A DNA stretch of 64,000 bases from contig NZ_CP118164.1 of the NCBI RefSeq assembly GCF_028748185.1, positions 4,241,814-4,305,813 of the forward strand, written 5' to 3'. The stretch comes from Bremerella sp. P1. Its GTDB lineage: Bacteria; Planctomycetota; Planctomycetia; Pirellulales; Pirellulaceae. Shown piece after piece: positions 1 to 8,954 of the stretch; position 1 is the stretch's first letter; each line of letters opens with the position of its first letter. The translations under genes were made by a program, and so were the position numbers. The notes beneath the pieces are model-generated. The model worked only from the letters and a program-made list of their open reading frames with translations, ran no database searches and was not told the origin of the DNA.

Positions 1-478
1 TGATGCGTACGTTTTGGCGATGTCCGGAGGCGTCGACCAGCGATTGGTAGGCTGACTGGGCTTCTTCCGGTTGATGGACCGGGTTGAGTTTGATCTCGAC
101 CGAACTAGAGATCTCGCGGAGCTGCCGCTTCATGTGTTCGGGCAGGCTGTTCTCAAGCTTCGTAGCTGCCCGTCGAGCTGAAGAGTAGTAGGGAAGTCCG
201 GTACCGTCGCCCAGTTCATGACAAAGGACCATGACCGAGAGGGCTTCTTCCGAACTGAGATTCGTGGGAGCGAGGAAGTAGGTTTCCGGAATGTGGAAGC
301 GTTGCCCATTCGAATCGAAAGCGAGCGGCACGCCGGCCGCTCGCAGTGTTTCCAGGTCTCGAAAGATGGTACGACGACTCACGCCGCACGCATCGGCCAT
401 CGAGTTAACGTTTTGCGGCCTGCCACCCTGAAGCAGTTGCAGTAGTTTGAGCAGGCGTTGGATTTTGGCCAGATTCAT
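1..478 (-). CDS. YafY-like HTH/WYL-domain transcriptional regulator (partial, C-terminus beyond window edge)
   Basis: Reading leftwards from ATG at 478, the frame stays open to base 1, so the C-terminal part is missing. The first ~60 residues form a DeoR/HTH_11-type winged helix: an LLKLLQLLQGG helix, then MADACGVSRRTIFRDLETL as the recognition region. The following stretch (AAGVPLAFDSNGQRFHIPETYFL, then SSEEALSVMVL) matches the linker and start of the WYL sensor domain of YafY-type regulators. These are cytosolic DNA-binding proteins whose WYL domain usually senses a nucleic-acid or nucleotide ligand. The start is needed to keep the HTH whole, which makes the gene overlap the end of the upstream TolC-like gene by 74 bp in another frame. 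The target is unknown. Confidence 0.85.
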   Translation of the reverse strand, partial: MNLAKIQRLLKLLQLLQGGRPQNVNSMADACGVSRRTIFRDLETLRAAGVPLAFDSNGQRFHIPETYFLAPTNLSSEEALSVMVLCHELGDGTGLPYYSSARRAATKLENSLPEHMKRQLREISSSVEIKLNPVHQPEEAQSAYQSLVDASGHRQNVRI

Positions 479-2702
479 GAGAGACCGATTTCACGGCCCG
501 TCGCGACGTCGGCTTGGCAGCAGGCGTCGGTTGCGGGGCAGTTTTCGTTTGACGAACTTCCGAAACCAGTTCGTTCAGCCCCAGTTTATTCCAATCGAGT
601 TCGCTTTTCGATTGGGCTGGTTTGCTGGCGACCTTGGTTTGGGTTGGTGGCTCAAGGCTGACCGCGTCGAGCGAGGTTGGTATCTTGGCCGGAGTTGGCG
701 TTCCGATCACTTCACCTTCGGTTGGGGCATCCCCTTCGTAGATGATCGTGCCTTCTTCCACATGGCCGTGGCTGATGCCGCCTTGGGGCACGCTGCCTCG
801 GCTGATTACGCCAGGTCGGGTGTAGCCGTAGTCGACGTAGTGGCTGGCCGAGCGGCGTCGGGCATGACCCTTCGCATCGAAGTAAGCCTTTTCTGGCCAT
901 GGTCCTTCAGCAAGGAACACGCCGTTGTAGTCGAGCAAGCTACCCTTTCGCAGGTGGACGTCTTTGATCGCGATGTTGTACTCGATCAGGGCCTGGAAGT
1001 AGGCGATCTGAGCGTCGCTACGACGTCGCTGGGCGTCGAGCAAGAGGTCGAGCGTCACGGTGCCGGCATCGTAAGCGGCTTGCACCGAGTCGACTTCCTT
1101 GTCAGCCGCGATCAAGCGGTTCAGGTTCGTCTGCACCAGGCTGTAGTTCGAGTCGAGGTCGCGGATGGTGTCGGTCAACAGGTGGGAGACTTCCAGTTCC
1201 ATGTCTTCCATGACGGCCTTCTCGCGAGCGATCTGCAACTGAACGTTTCGCACGCCGGCCAGTTCCTGGCGGAAGCCGATCGGCATCGAGAATTCCAAGC
1301 CCAGTGTGTATTCCTGGTAGTTGCCTTCGGTCAGCACGTCCCAGGCTTTACTGTTGATCTCGTTGAAGTTCTTGCCGTCGCGGTTACCGCTGATGAGCTC
1401 GTCGCCCAAGCCAAGGAAGCGATACAGGGCAACTGCATCCAACTGTGGCAGAAGCTGGTTACGAGCGGTGATCATTTCGATCTCTCGCTGCTTGATACGC
1501 CATGCCTGACGACGCAGTTCTGGGCTACGCGAGAGGGCTTCGTCGTGAATCTCGAACCAGTCGAATGCAACCCAAGCATCGGTTGGTTCCGAAGTTGGAC
1601 GAATCAGGCGACCATCGGTTGCCGAGAGGCCCATGAAGTAGCGAAGGCTACCTTCAGCTTTATAAAGGTCACGCAGAGCACCTTCGGTACGGCTGCGGAA
1701 CTCGAAGTATTGTTGGCGTGCCTGGGCTTCCTTTTCGGCTTCACCCCCTTCGGCACCGTTGACCATCAACGCGTGAACACGACGCCAGGTGACCAGGGCA
1801 CTGTCGCGACCTGTCTTGGCGGCTTCCAGGTTGTGGTAGGCGAAGTAGAGCTGCCAGTACGATTCTTCTACGTCCGATACTAGGTTGCGGATATTGGTTT
1901 CAAAGTCGGAAAGGCTGACGTCTTCTCGAATACGGGCCAGCATCACGTTGACGCGGTTGACCTGAACGCCACTTCCACGAAGAAGCGGATGACGTGCTTC
2001 CATTTCCACATTGGCCAACCACGAGCTCGGATAGATCAGGCTGCCGCGGTTGTTGTAGTCATACGTATTGTTTTGACGCAGGAACCACTGAGTACCGGTT
2101 GCCGCTTTCTTGGTCAGCTCGACGTTGGCGGTTGCCAGGTTCTGGCCGAACTGAGAAAGGAAGAACGGGTTGCCGGTAGCAAAGTTCTGGGGACGATCGA
2201 TTCGATCCCAGTTAAAGCTGGCGTTCAGCTGAGCATCGAATTCGCTCAAGGCTCCTTCAACACCGAATTGAGGATCGGACGAAACGAGTGCCGGATCGTA
2301 GATCGTAGGCGTCGCATCGTTACGCGTGATCAGATTGGTCGGGATCGCTTGCGAGGTCAGCGTCGTGCCCGGAATGACCCGAAACACGGCATTGCCACCC
2401 GCGGTGCGAATCGCCTTACTGTTCTTCAGCGAGTTGGCTACCGCTTCCTCAAGGCTTAGATTCCAAATCCTCGACTCATCCATTTCAAATGGGTCGGAGA
2501 TTGTGAATGGAGCCTCGGTGTTATCTACCTCGTAGAGGCGGCAGTGATCGACATCGGGGTATTCGATGTCGGTTGCCTTATCGAGGTAGAGGCTCAAATC
2601 GCCCGACTCTTTGAAGTAAAACGGTTGAGTCGGTTGGCAACCGGTCAAAATCACGGTGCCAATGAGCACGAGCATCCAGGCTTGATGGAACTGGGTTTTC
2701 AT
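405..2702 (-). CDS. TolC-family outer membrane efflux lipoprotein with long C-terminal tail
   Basis: Predicted 765-residue outer-membrane channel of the TolC/OMF family, which pairs with RND or ABC pumps to export solutes. The start at 2702 gives a lipoprotein signal peptide with lipobox LTGC (lipidated Cys22); the frame runs further upstream but without protein-like sequence. The body carries paired long amphipathic helices, including the OMF hallmark segment GTVTLDLLLDAQRRRSDAQ near residue 570. It is longer than typical TolC (~450-490 aa) because of an extended N-terminal segment and about 160 C-terminal residues rich in Pro, Thr, Ala and Lys that look disordered. No periplasmic adaptor or pump gene is in view, so the partner is unknown. 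It is probably co-transcribed with the WYL regulator downstream. Confidence 0.88.
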   Translation of the reverse strand: MKTQFHQAWMLVLIGTVILTGCQPTQPFYFKESGDLSLYLDKATDIEYPDVDHCRLYEVDNTEAPFTISDPFEMDESRIWNLSLEEAVANSLKNSKAIRTAGGNAVFRVIPGTTLTSQAIPTNLITRNDATPTIYDPALVSSDPQFGVEGALSEFDAQLNASFNWDRIDRPQNFATGNPFFLSQFGQNLATANVELTKKAATGTQWFLRQNNTYDYNNRGSLIYPSSWLANVEMEARHPLLRGSGVQVNRVNVMLARIREDVSLSDFETNIRNLVSDVEESYWQLYFAYHNLEAAKTGRDSALVTWRRVHALMVNGAEGGEAEKEAQARQQYFEFRSRTEGALRDLYKAEGSLRYFMGLSATDGRLIRPTSEPTDAWVAFDWFEIHDEALSRSPELRRQAWRIKQREIEMITARNQLLPQLDAVALYRFLGLGDELISGNRDGKNFNEINSKAWDVLTEGNYQEYTLGLEFSMPIGFRQELAGVRNVQLQIAREKAVMEDMELEVSHLLTDTIRDLDSNYSLVQTNLNRLIAADKEVDSVQAAYDAGTVTLDLLLDAQRRRSDAQIAYFQALIEYNIAIKDVHLRKGSLLDYNGVFLAEGPWPEKAYFDAKGHARRRSASHYVDYGYTRPGVISRGSVPQGGISHGHVEEGTIIYEGDAPTEGEVIGTPTPAKIPTSLDAVSLEPPTQTKVASKPAQSKSELDWNKLGLNELVSEVRQTKTAPQPTPAAKPTSRRAVKSVSHESGQNPTPAQTTATASGWQAAKR

Positions 2703-2997
2703 GGGATACCGAGTCCTGATGCGTAGCGTGCACGTCCTTGTGCACGACACTTCGGAAGAAGTAAATCGCTGGTAGTTTGATGACCTGCCGACCTTCGTGG
2801 TCAGCATGATCAATTCGTTTGTCTCGGCCCCCCCGGGCCTGAGTCTGCTCGTCCCGGTACGCACGCGCACTAGAATGAGAAAACTCAGTACAAGGGTTAT
2901 CGTCGTCCTAACCGGCAAACTTTGAGAAAACTTCGCGACCCGCAAAGTTTTACTTCTTGAGGCTATCACTGATAGCAATTTTCAGGTGGCAAACGCG

Positions 2998-3282
2998 ATG
3001 GAAACTGCGGAACAATTGATGCAGCATGCAGGCGAATTGCTCGAGATTCTCGAGAAAGGACAGCCTTTTGCGCCCGATGACCTGACCGACCTGGTTCATC
3101 ACGTCGAGATGTTCTGTGATCACTATCCTGCTAGCGAAGAAGTGCCCCGCAAGGTGGCTCGTATGCTGACCGAACTGGTGCCAGCATTGGATGCAGTCAG
3201 CCAAAACTACGCAGAAGCGGACGCAAATCGCATTCAAGAGGCCGCTGGAGCACTGTTTGTTGTGATGCTGGAGAAGCTCTAG
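2998..3282 (+). CDS. Small helical hypothetical protein
   Basis: 94-residue acidic, probably all-helical cytosolic protein. A GTG 12 bases earlier is in frame, but ATG 2998 has an AGGTGG Shine-Dalgarno 9-10 bases upstream, so I prefer it. There are no signal peptide, membrane segment or cysteine-pair motifs. The pattern of short helices (METAEQLMQHAGELLEIL, then RKVARMLTELVPALDAV) is protein-like, and a terminator hairpin follows. I do not recognise the family. It is transcribed divergently from the TolC-like gene. Confidence 0.6.
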   Translation: METAEQLMQHAGELLEILEKGQPFAPDDLTDLVHHVEMFCDHYPASEEVPRKVARMLTELVPALDAVSQNYAEADANRIQEAAGALFVVMLEKL

Positions 3283-3290
3283 CGCCTAAC

Positions 3291-3330
3291 AAAAAGACTC
3301 GGCCAGTATGAAACGGTAACCGAGTCTTCT
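3291..3330 (-). terminator. Rho-independent terminator, probably bidirectional
   Basis: Perfect 9-bp stem AAGACTCGG (3294-3302) with CCGAGTCTT (3320-3328), followed by a run of T on the minus strand. It lies between the convergent 94-aa gene and the GH38-like gene and best fits termination of the latter. Confidence 0.8.
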
Positions 3331-3355
3331 ATTCATTCTCTTTATGTGTCTGAGG

Positions 3356-6169
3356 TCAGGCCCAAAGGATTTCCACGGGGTACCACTGTCCTGGGGCAAG
3401 TTGAAAGATAATGCGATCACCATCGACTTGGCATTTCGAGATACGATTGCCATGAAAGTCGCAGAGGTGGGCTTCAGCGACTTTACGAAAGCAGCGTAAA
3501 GCGCCTTTCGCATTGCGGCCTTCGGTTTCCAGGATCTTGGTTTTACAGCCAATTAACTCGCCGCTCTCGTCGGTCAGCGATTCCACGCTCGTCAGGATCA
3601 CGTTTTTGGCTTCCAGGTGAAACATCCAAGAGGAATTGCCTGGTGCTGGCATCGAAGCCGTTTCAAACACAGGCTCCGGCTGATACATGAAGTCGCGCGC
3701 CGCTGGCAACGAGTAGGGTAAGTCGAGCCCGATCCCGAGGTGGAACTTGCGCTGAGATTCTCCGTGCGGAATCAGAATGGTATCGAGCATGTGCCCGTGG
3801 TTGCGCAGATGGAAGGGAATGCCGGCCGTTAACAGCGTGGTCTTTCCGTGCGAAGCATTGATCTCCACATAATTGGAAGCTTCGATGCGTCGGCCGCTGC
3901 AGCGCGTGCGGACCCACTGCACATCATGATAGGTCAGAGCCGTTTCATCGCCCCAGGCCAAGCGGCAGCAGTAATGCGAGTCCCATGGGAGTGACTTCGG
4001 ATCGACCTGCGGTTCAATCTCGATATCGATTTCCAGCACGCGTGAGGCTCGCCACAAGCGGTAAGTCTGCTTGTAGGTGGCCATCACTTCGTTTTCTTCC
4101 CCAATAATATTGCCCTGGGTATAGATCTCACCCATGGCCGGAGAGCTTGTGGCTGGATCGATTTGGGTGACCCGCATTTGGCTGTAGATAGCTGTGGCAT
4201 CGGGACCGAGATACCGTTCGCCGGTTGCTTGCTTCTTGCCTGGCATTCGCAGTGATAGCTGCTGCGACAGGCGGTTGCCCCGTGTTTTGTAGTCGTAGAT
4301 CGACTTGATGCCGCCTGTTTCCGGGTGGATATGTACTTCCATGAACTCGTTACGCAGAACATGCCCATCGAGCAGGGCCTTTTGCTTGCCAGATCCGCCT
4401 TTGGCATCTCCTGTGATCCAGGCATATCCGCAACCCGGCACATCAATCGCGGCGAATTTTCGTTTGCTATCATGACCGCTGGCAATTACCGGTTCGCCGC
4501 TGGCGGGCAGATCGGCGAGTTCCGAGAGAAAGACGCCACGCGTGCTCACCGAGTTCAGCGTGTTAATGCTGAGGTAACTGTGTTGTGCCGTCTGCTCGGT
4601 TCGCGGAAGCGCGGCCGCGAGATCTCGACTTGCGGAAGCCACGAAGTTCTCGACGACTTCGGTTTGATCGTGGCCTGGATTGGCTGGGTCTTGAAGCGAA
4701 CGCTGCAGCGATTGATCTGAATCAGAAGCTTTTGAGCCAGACATCAATTCGGCAAACGCCCGAAGCTTCTCCGCTGCTTCCAACTGGGCATTGAATCGCT
4801 CGCGCTGGGCATGCTGCGAGACAGGCCCTTCCTGCCGGCGGACGATCGACTGCTTGAGCCAAGGTGTTCGATAGTCCTCCGGCTTGAAGTTCCCGTGGTA
4901 AGTCGCCGTGTCGGTCTCTTCGAAGTAGTGGTCGACGGTGACGAACTCGCCCAAGCTATTGCCGTAGCGGGCAATCGTCTTCAAGTCTTCGTACCAGGGA
5001 GAAGTCAACTGCGGCCAATGGGCGAATGCGAGCGTGGCGACGTGCTCACCATCCATCGCCTCGCCGAGCTTGGAGAAAAGAGACAGGAAGGTCTCTGGCT
5101 TGGTGGCATCAAGCGGAAACTTTGCCAGGGCATCAACCGTCGATCCATCGACTCCTTCCCAGCATGCTTTCCCTTGATTGCTGACCGGCAGCTTACCTTC
5201 ATCAAGGGTTGCATGGATTGCGCCGACGTACCCAAGGCCGCGAAGGATTTGCGGAAGAAAAGCCGTCATGCCAAATCGTCGACGACCAAATACCTTGGGC
5301 GAGGCACCGAATGCTTGTTGGTAGGCGTCGTGACCACGCTTGAAGTTTGCTAGCACGGACTCGGGATCGAGCAAATTCAGAGGGCCTTCGATCCACTCCC
5401 CTCCGACGATACCAAGCTGCTTGTCGGCAATCTTGCTAGCAATCGCTTCCTTAAGCTCAGCATGGTCGTCTGCGATCTTTTGGGCCAGAGCTCCTGACAT
5501 CCAAAGGTTGGTCGGTATTTGGCCTTGGACTTCCGCTAGCAGCGAACCGTTAAGCGTCGACTCGGCGACCAAGGTGAAGTCGAGCAGGCTTGCGTCGACT
5601 GAATAATATTGGTTCCGCTCTTCCATCAGGACGTCGAAACAGGCCTGGAGGCATTGAATCGCCTCCTCTTCGTTGCCTTCGGCGGCCGCTTTAGCGGCTT
5701 CAATCGTCTTATTCTCGAAGTAGATCTCGTCCAGGCTGCTCGAATAACGCATCTGTCGGGTCAAAAGCTCAACCTGCAAGTAGCAGTAGCCCAGGGCATA
5801 GAAGTCAGATGCCAGTTTGGTGGCCACTTCATGGACTTCGCCGATGCGGTCGAGCAGTCGGCCTGCGATCTCCTGGCGATCGGTCAAACCCTTGACGAGT
5901 ATCGCCCCAGATTCCTTGGCACGCTGTGAAAAGCCAGCTGGTAGATCTGCTTTGCAGATCGAAGGAATGAGCAGGGCCAGGCCTTCCAGGTTTTCCGGCG
6001 GAGAGTCCACCCGGTGCCACTGGGGGTTTTTCCCGGCCGAAGCTAAGAATGCGGGGTGCCACATGGCCGTCCAGTTCGCCAGGAGGCTTTGGGCTTCGTC
6101 CCCGGTGTGGTAGGTGGGAAAGTCTTCGAAGCTATGGCAAGGAAGCAGAATCGCAATTTCCTGAATCAT
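3356..6169 (-). CDS. Glycoside hydrolase family 38-like protein with degenerate catalytic site
   Basis: 937 residues from ATG 6169; the frame extends 18 codons upstream but the sequence becomes protein-like only here. The layout follows GH38 alpha-mannosidases: N-terminal alpha/beta barrel, central helical region near residues 300-560, and a C-terminal beta domain beginning LRNEFMEVHIHPETGGIKSI, the usual start of the GH38 C-domain. No signal peptide is seen, so it is probably cytosolic. Where GH38 enzymes have the nucleophile Asp in a D-x-F-G motif, this protein reads RRRFG (residues 296-300), with Arg297 at the Asp position. A canonical His-x-Asp zinc motif near the N-terminus is also not evident (CHSFED, residues 11-16). 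It may therefore be inactive, a lectin, or use other chemistry. It ends at the 3291-3330 terminator. Confidence 0.7.
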   Translation of the reverse strand: MIQEIAILLPCHSFEDFPTYHTGDEAQSLLANWTAMWHPAFLASAGKNPQWHRVDSPPENLEGLALLIPSICKADLPAGFSQRAKESGAILVKGLTDRQEIAGRLLDRIGEVHEVATKLASDFYALGYCYLQVELLTRQMRYSSSLDEIYFENKTIEAAKAAAEGNEEEAIQCLQACFDVLMEERNQYYSVDASLLDFTLVAESTLNGSLLAEVQGQIPTNLWMSGALAQKIADDHAELKEAIASKIADKQLGIVGGEWIEGPLNLLDPESVLANFKRGHDAYQQAFGASPKVFGRRRFGMTAFLPQILRGLGYVGAIHATLDEGKLPVSNQGKACWEGVDGSTVDALAKFPLDATKPETFLSLFSKLGEAMDGEHVATLAFAHWPQLTSPWYEDLKTIARYGNSLGEFVTVDHYFEETDTATYHGNFKPEDYRTPWLKQSIVRRQEGPVSQHAQRERFNAQLEAAEKLRAFAELMSGSKASDSDQSLQRSLQDPANPGHDQTEVVENFVASASRDLAAALPRTEQTAQHSYLSINTLNSVSTRGVFLSELADLPASGEPVIASGHDSKRKFAAIDVPGCGYAWITGDAKGGSGKQKALLDGHVLRNEFMEVHIHPETGGIKSIYDYKTRGNRLSQQLSLRMPGKKQATGERYLGPDATAIYSQMRVTQIDPATSSPAMGEIYTQGNIIGEENEVMATYKQTYRLWRASRVLEIDIEIEPQVDPKSLPWDSHYCCRLAWGDETALTYHDVQWVRTRCSGRRIEASNYVEINASHGKTTLLTAGIPFHLRNHGHMLDTILIPHGESQRKFHLGIGLDLPYSLPAARDFMYQPEPVFETASMPAPGNSSWMFHLEAKNVILTSVESLTDESGELIGCKTKILETEGRNAKGALRCFRKVAEAHLCDFHGNRISKCQVDGDRIIFQLAPGQWYPVEILWA

Positions 6170-6428
6170 TGTCCGTCGGCCTGAATGGAGGGGATGGGGC
6201 GATTGAACGCAAGTAATTACCAAATAATAAGTTATAGGGTATACTTAACCAGCGTCCGAAGGCCAGGGTGGACCTTATTATTGGGGGCCTGGCCACGTTT
6301 TGGGAGCAGGGAAGAGGGGGAGCAGCAAAATTTGGCACCGAACCAGATCCCCACAGCGGGGAGGTTAAGTGTGTCCTATCTTGTTGCAATATAGTGGTTT
6401 ACATAAAAGAGTGGAAATCGCAAATTCG

Positions 6429-6458
6429 TTGACATTCTGGAGAAGTTCACACTAGAAT
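6429..6458 (+). promoter_or_regulatory. Near-consensus sigma-70 promoter of the pilus-like operon
   Basis: TTGACA (6429-6434), an 18-base spacer, then TAGAAT (6453-6458). Transcription would begin near 6465, giving a leader of about 185 nt before the PilM-PilN start at 6651, whose Shine-Dalgarno is GAGGAAC. The whole gap 6170-6650 lies between divergent genes. Besides this promoter I see no ORF, hairpin or repeat in it; the promoter of the GH38-like gene should be in its left half but I could not pick it out. Confidence 0.65.
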
Positions 6459-6650
6459 GAGGATGTTGGCCAATCGATGCGGAAGATCTTCATCGCATTG
6501 GTAACACACCCTTCTCCTTTAGTTTGCTTGTCTTAAAACCTGCGATCTGCGGAGCGTGCTTCTACGTTGGATGAAATTGCCGGATAGTTTCTAGCTGTTT
6601 CTTGCCAACCTGGACCACATGCGACGTAGAGATTGCTGTGAGGAACAGAG

Positions 6651-8951
6651 ATGGCTGTTGGTAAAGCCGTTTGGGGCATCGACATCGGTCAAAGTGCGCT
6701 CAAGGCCCTCAAGTGCCGAATGCACGAAGACGGATTCTGGATGGTCGCCGAAGCGTTCGACTTCATCGAATACCCAAATCCTTTGAATCAGGCTGGGGCC
6801 GGTTCGGAAGGATTGATTAAGGATGCGTTACGCGAGTTCCTTTCGCGAAATGATATCCGCAACGATGCGATCAGTATTTCCGTTCCAGGTCAGGCTGGTC
6901 TTGCGCGTTTCTTTAAAGCGCCTCCGGTCGAAGCCAAACGCATCGCAGACATTGTTAAGTACGAAGCCAAGCAGCAAATCCCCTTCCCGTTGGAAGACGT
7001 GATCTGGGATTACCAGCCGATGCCTGGTTCGCACGAAGAAGAAGGCATCTCGCTCGAAACCGAGATCGGTATCTTCGCGATGAAGCGCGATCAGATCTTC
7101 CGATCGCTTCAGCCCTATCTCGATACGGGTATCGACGTTGATATTGTCCAGCTGACCCCGATCAGCTTGTACAACTTTGTCGCCAACGATCAGTTGACGA
7201 TTAATCCGCTCAAAGAAGAGTACGATCCGGCGAATCAGCCCAATTCGTACGTGATTGTCTCGATGGGTACCGAAACAACCGACTTGGTGATTACCAACGG
7301 TTTTCGTGTGTGGCAACGTAGTTTGCCCATCGGCGGTAACCACTTCACCAAGCAGTTGACCAAAGAACTCAAACTGACCTTCGCCAAGGCCGAGCATCTC
7401 AAACGCCACGCTTCCGAGGCCGAGAATGCCAAGCTCGTCTTCCAGGCGATGCGTCCGGTGTTCAACGATCTGGTTACCGAAATCCAACGTTCGATTGGGT
7501 TCTTCCAGACCTTGGATCGTAAGGCCAAGATTTCGCGGATCATTCCGATTGGTAACGGTATGAAGTTGCCTGGTTTGGTTCCTTACCTTGGCAAGAACCT
7601 GGGCTACGACGTTGTTGAACTGGACGGCTATCAAAAGCTGACCGGAACGGATGTGACTTCCGCTCCGAGCTTCCGCGAAAACATGTTGTCGTTCGCAACG
7701 TGCTACGGCTTGTGTCTGCAAGGACTGAAGAAGTCGGCTCTGCGGACCAACCTCTTGCCGCAGGAAATCCTAATCGACCGAATTGTTCGGCAGAAGAAGC
7801 CGTGGGCGGTTGCCGCGGTGGCCAGTCTGCTGTTGGCATGTGCGTTGAACTTCGGCTTCCATTGGCAGGCCTACAATTCCGCTCACATTCCTGAATTTGA
7901 CGATGCACTTCGCAAGGTTGCTATCGTCGAATCGACCAGCCAGGGATACAAGTCGACTGATTCCCAGTTGATGACCGAAAAAGAAAACCTGGAGATGATC
8001 GGGCGTTACGTCGTCGGTAATGAAGAGAACCGTCGGCTGTGGCCTGAACTGATGAAAGCCATTACGGCGTCGTTGCCTACCGATCCTGATCTGGCGCCTG
8101 GCCGAGTTTCGGAAAAGCCGATTGATCAGCGGCCTGACCTGCAGATCGAAGCGATCGAGTCGCAGTATTTCCCTGACCTCTCGATGTGGTATACCGATGC
8201 CGTCAAAACGAAATATGCGGTCACGCTTGAAAATCGAAAAGCCATTCTGCGTCGTCTAGAAGATGGTGAGGAAGCTTCGCCAGCGATCGATGAAGATCTT
8301 GCCGAAGAAGCCGCTACGGAAGCCGCAGCCGCCGCGGGTACTGCTCCTGTTGAGGATGCAGGCTCGACCGCCGGTACCGCAGCCGAAGAAGAGGCCGACG
8401 TCGACCTGATGGAAATCGAAGGCGAGGCCGATCCAGAAGACGAACTGGCTGGCCCAGAAGCCGAAGAAAGTGGTTGGGTCGTTCAGATTACTGGTTATCA
8501 CTTCCACAACAGCTCGGCCGCTCGTGAAAATATGGGTGCCCAGTACGTGCGTAATACCCTGATCGATCAACTCGACCGGGGAAGTGTGGAACTGATTAAC
8601 GAGAACAACGAGCCTGAGGTTGTTTCGATGAAAGAACTCGGCATTTCTCATCCCATCATTGCGATGGACGAGGTGCCAAGAACAGTTCAGATTCCGAATC
8701 CAAAATACGATCCACCGGCCCTAGGCAGTGGTATGGCGGACGAATATGGCGGTGCCTACGGGATGAATCCCGAAGAGGCGGTTGATCCCAGCAAGATCGA
8801 GCCAGCCATGATTCAAGCCAAAGTTTATCGATTCACGGTTCAATTCTGTTGGCGTGAGTCACCTCTCTCGAAGCGAGAGGAAGCACGCCGTGCTGCGGAA
8901 CTTGCCGAAGCGGAAGCGAATGCCGCGAATGCGGAAATGGAGAACTTCTAA
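6651..8951 (+). CDS. pilM: PilM-PilN fusion: type IV pilus/type II secretion-like assembly protein
   Basis: 766 residues. Residues 1-~355 are an actin-like ATPase of the PilM type: WGIDIGQSALKALKC gives the phosphate-1 signature, followed by the PilM/GspL-like IVKYEAKQQIPFPLED. PilM sits at the inner face of the cytoplasmic membrane and binds the short N-terminal INLLP motif of PilN. Here that motif is fused in cis: RTNLLPQEI lies at about residues 364-372, followed by a transmembrane helix (~384-403) and a periplasmic part, so the gene appears to encode PilM and PilN in one chain. An acidic Glu/Ala-rich linker lies near 545-605. It is first in an operon; the next gene starts 3 bases after its stop. 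Confidence 0.82.
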   Translation: MAVGKAVWGIDIGQSALKALKCRMHEDGFWMVAEAFDFIEYPNPLNQAGAGSEGLIKDALREFLSRNDIRNDAISISVPGQAGLARFFKAPPVEAKRIADIVKYEAKQQIPFPLEDVIWDYQPMPGSHEEEGISLETEIGIFAMKRDQIFRSLQPYLDTGIDVDIVQLTPISLYNFVANDQLTINPLKEEYDPANQPNSYVIVSMGTETTDLVITNGFRVWQRSLPIGGNHFTKQLTKELKLTFAKAEHLKRHASEAENAKLVFQAMRPVFNDLVTEIQRSIGFFQTLDRKAKISRIIPIGNGMKLPGLVPYLGKNLGYDVVELDGYQKLTGTDVTSAPSFRENMLSFATCYGLCLQGLKKSALRTNLLPQEILIDRIVRQKKPWAVAAVASLLLACALNFGFHWQAYNSAHIPEFDDALRKVAIVESTSQGYKSTDSQLMTEKENLEMIGRYVVGNEENRRLWPELMKAITASLPTDPDLAPGRVSEKPIDQRPDLQIEAIESQYFPDLSMWYTDAVKTKYAVTLENRKAILRRLEDGEEASPAIDEDLAEEAATEAAAAAGTAPVEDAGSTAGTAAEEEADVDLMEIEGEADPEDELAGPEAEESGWVVQITGYHFHNSSAARENMGAQYVRNTLIDQLDRGSVELINENNEPEVVSMKELGISHPIIAMDEVPRTVQIPNPKYDPPALGSGMADEYGGAYGMNPEEAVDPSKIEPAMIQAKVYRFTVQFCWRESPLSKREEARRAAELAEAEANAANAEMENF

Positions 8952-8954
8952 GCC

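Noticed and set aside
447-1883. 478-residue plus-strand ORF opposite the TolC-like gene
   Set aside because: Reverse-complement shadow: composition is Val/Arg/His-rich without domain pattern, and the opposite strand is a clear TolC protein.
2871-2880. TAGAATGAGA as -10 element for the 94-aa gene
   Set aside because: Resembles the -10 of the pilus promoter, but no acceptable -35 lies 16-18 bases upstream.
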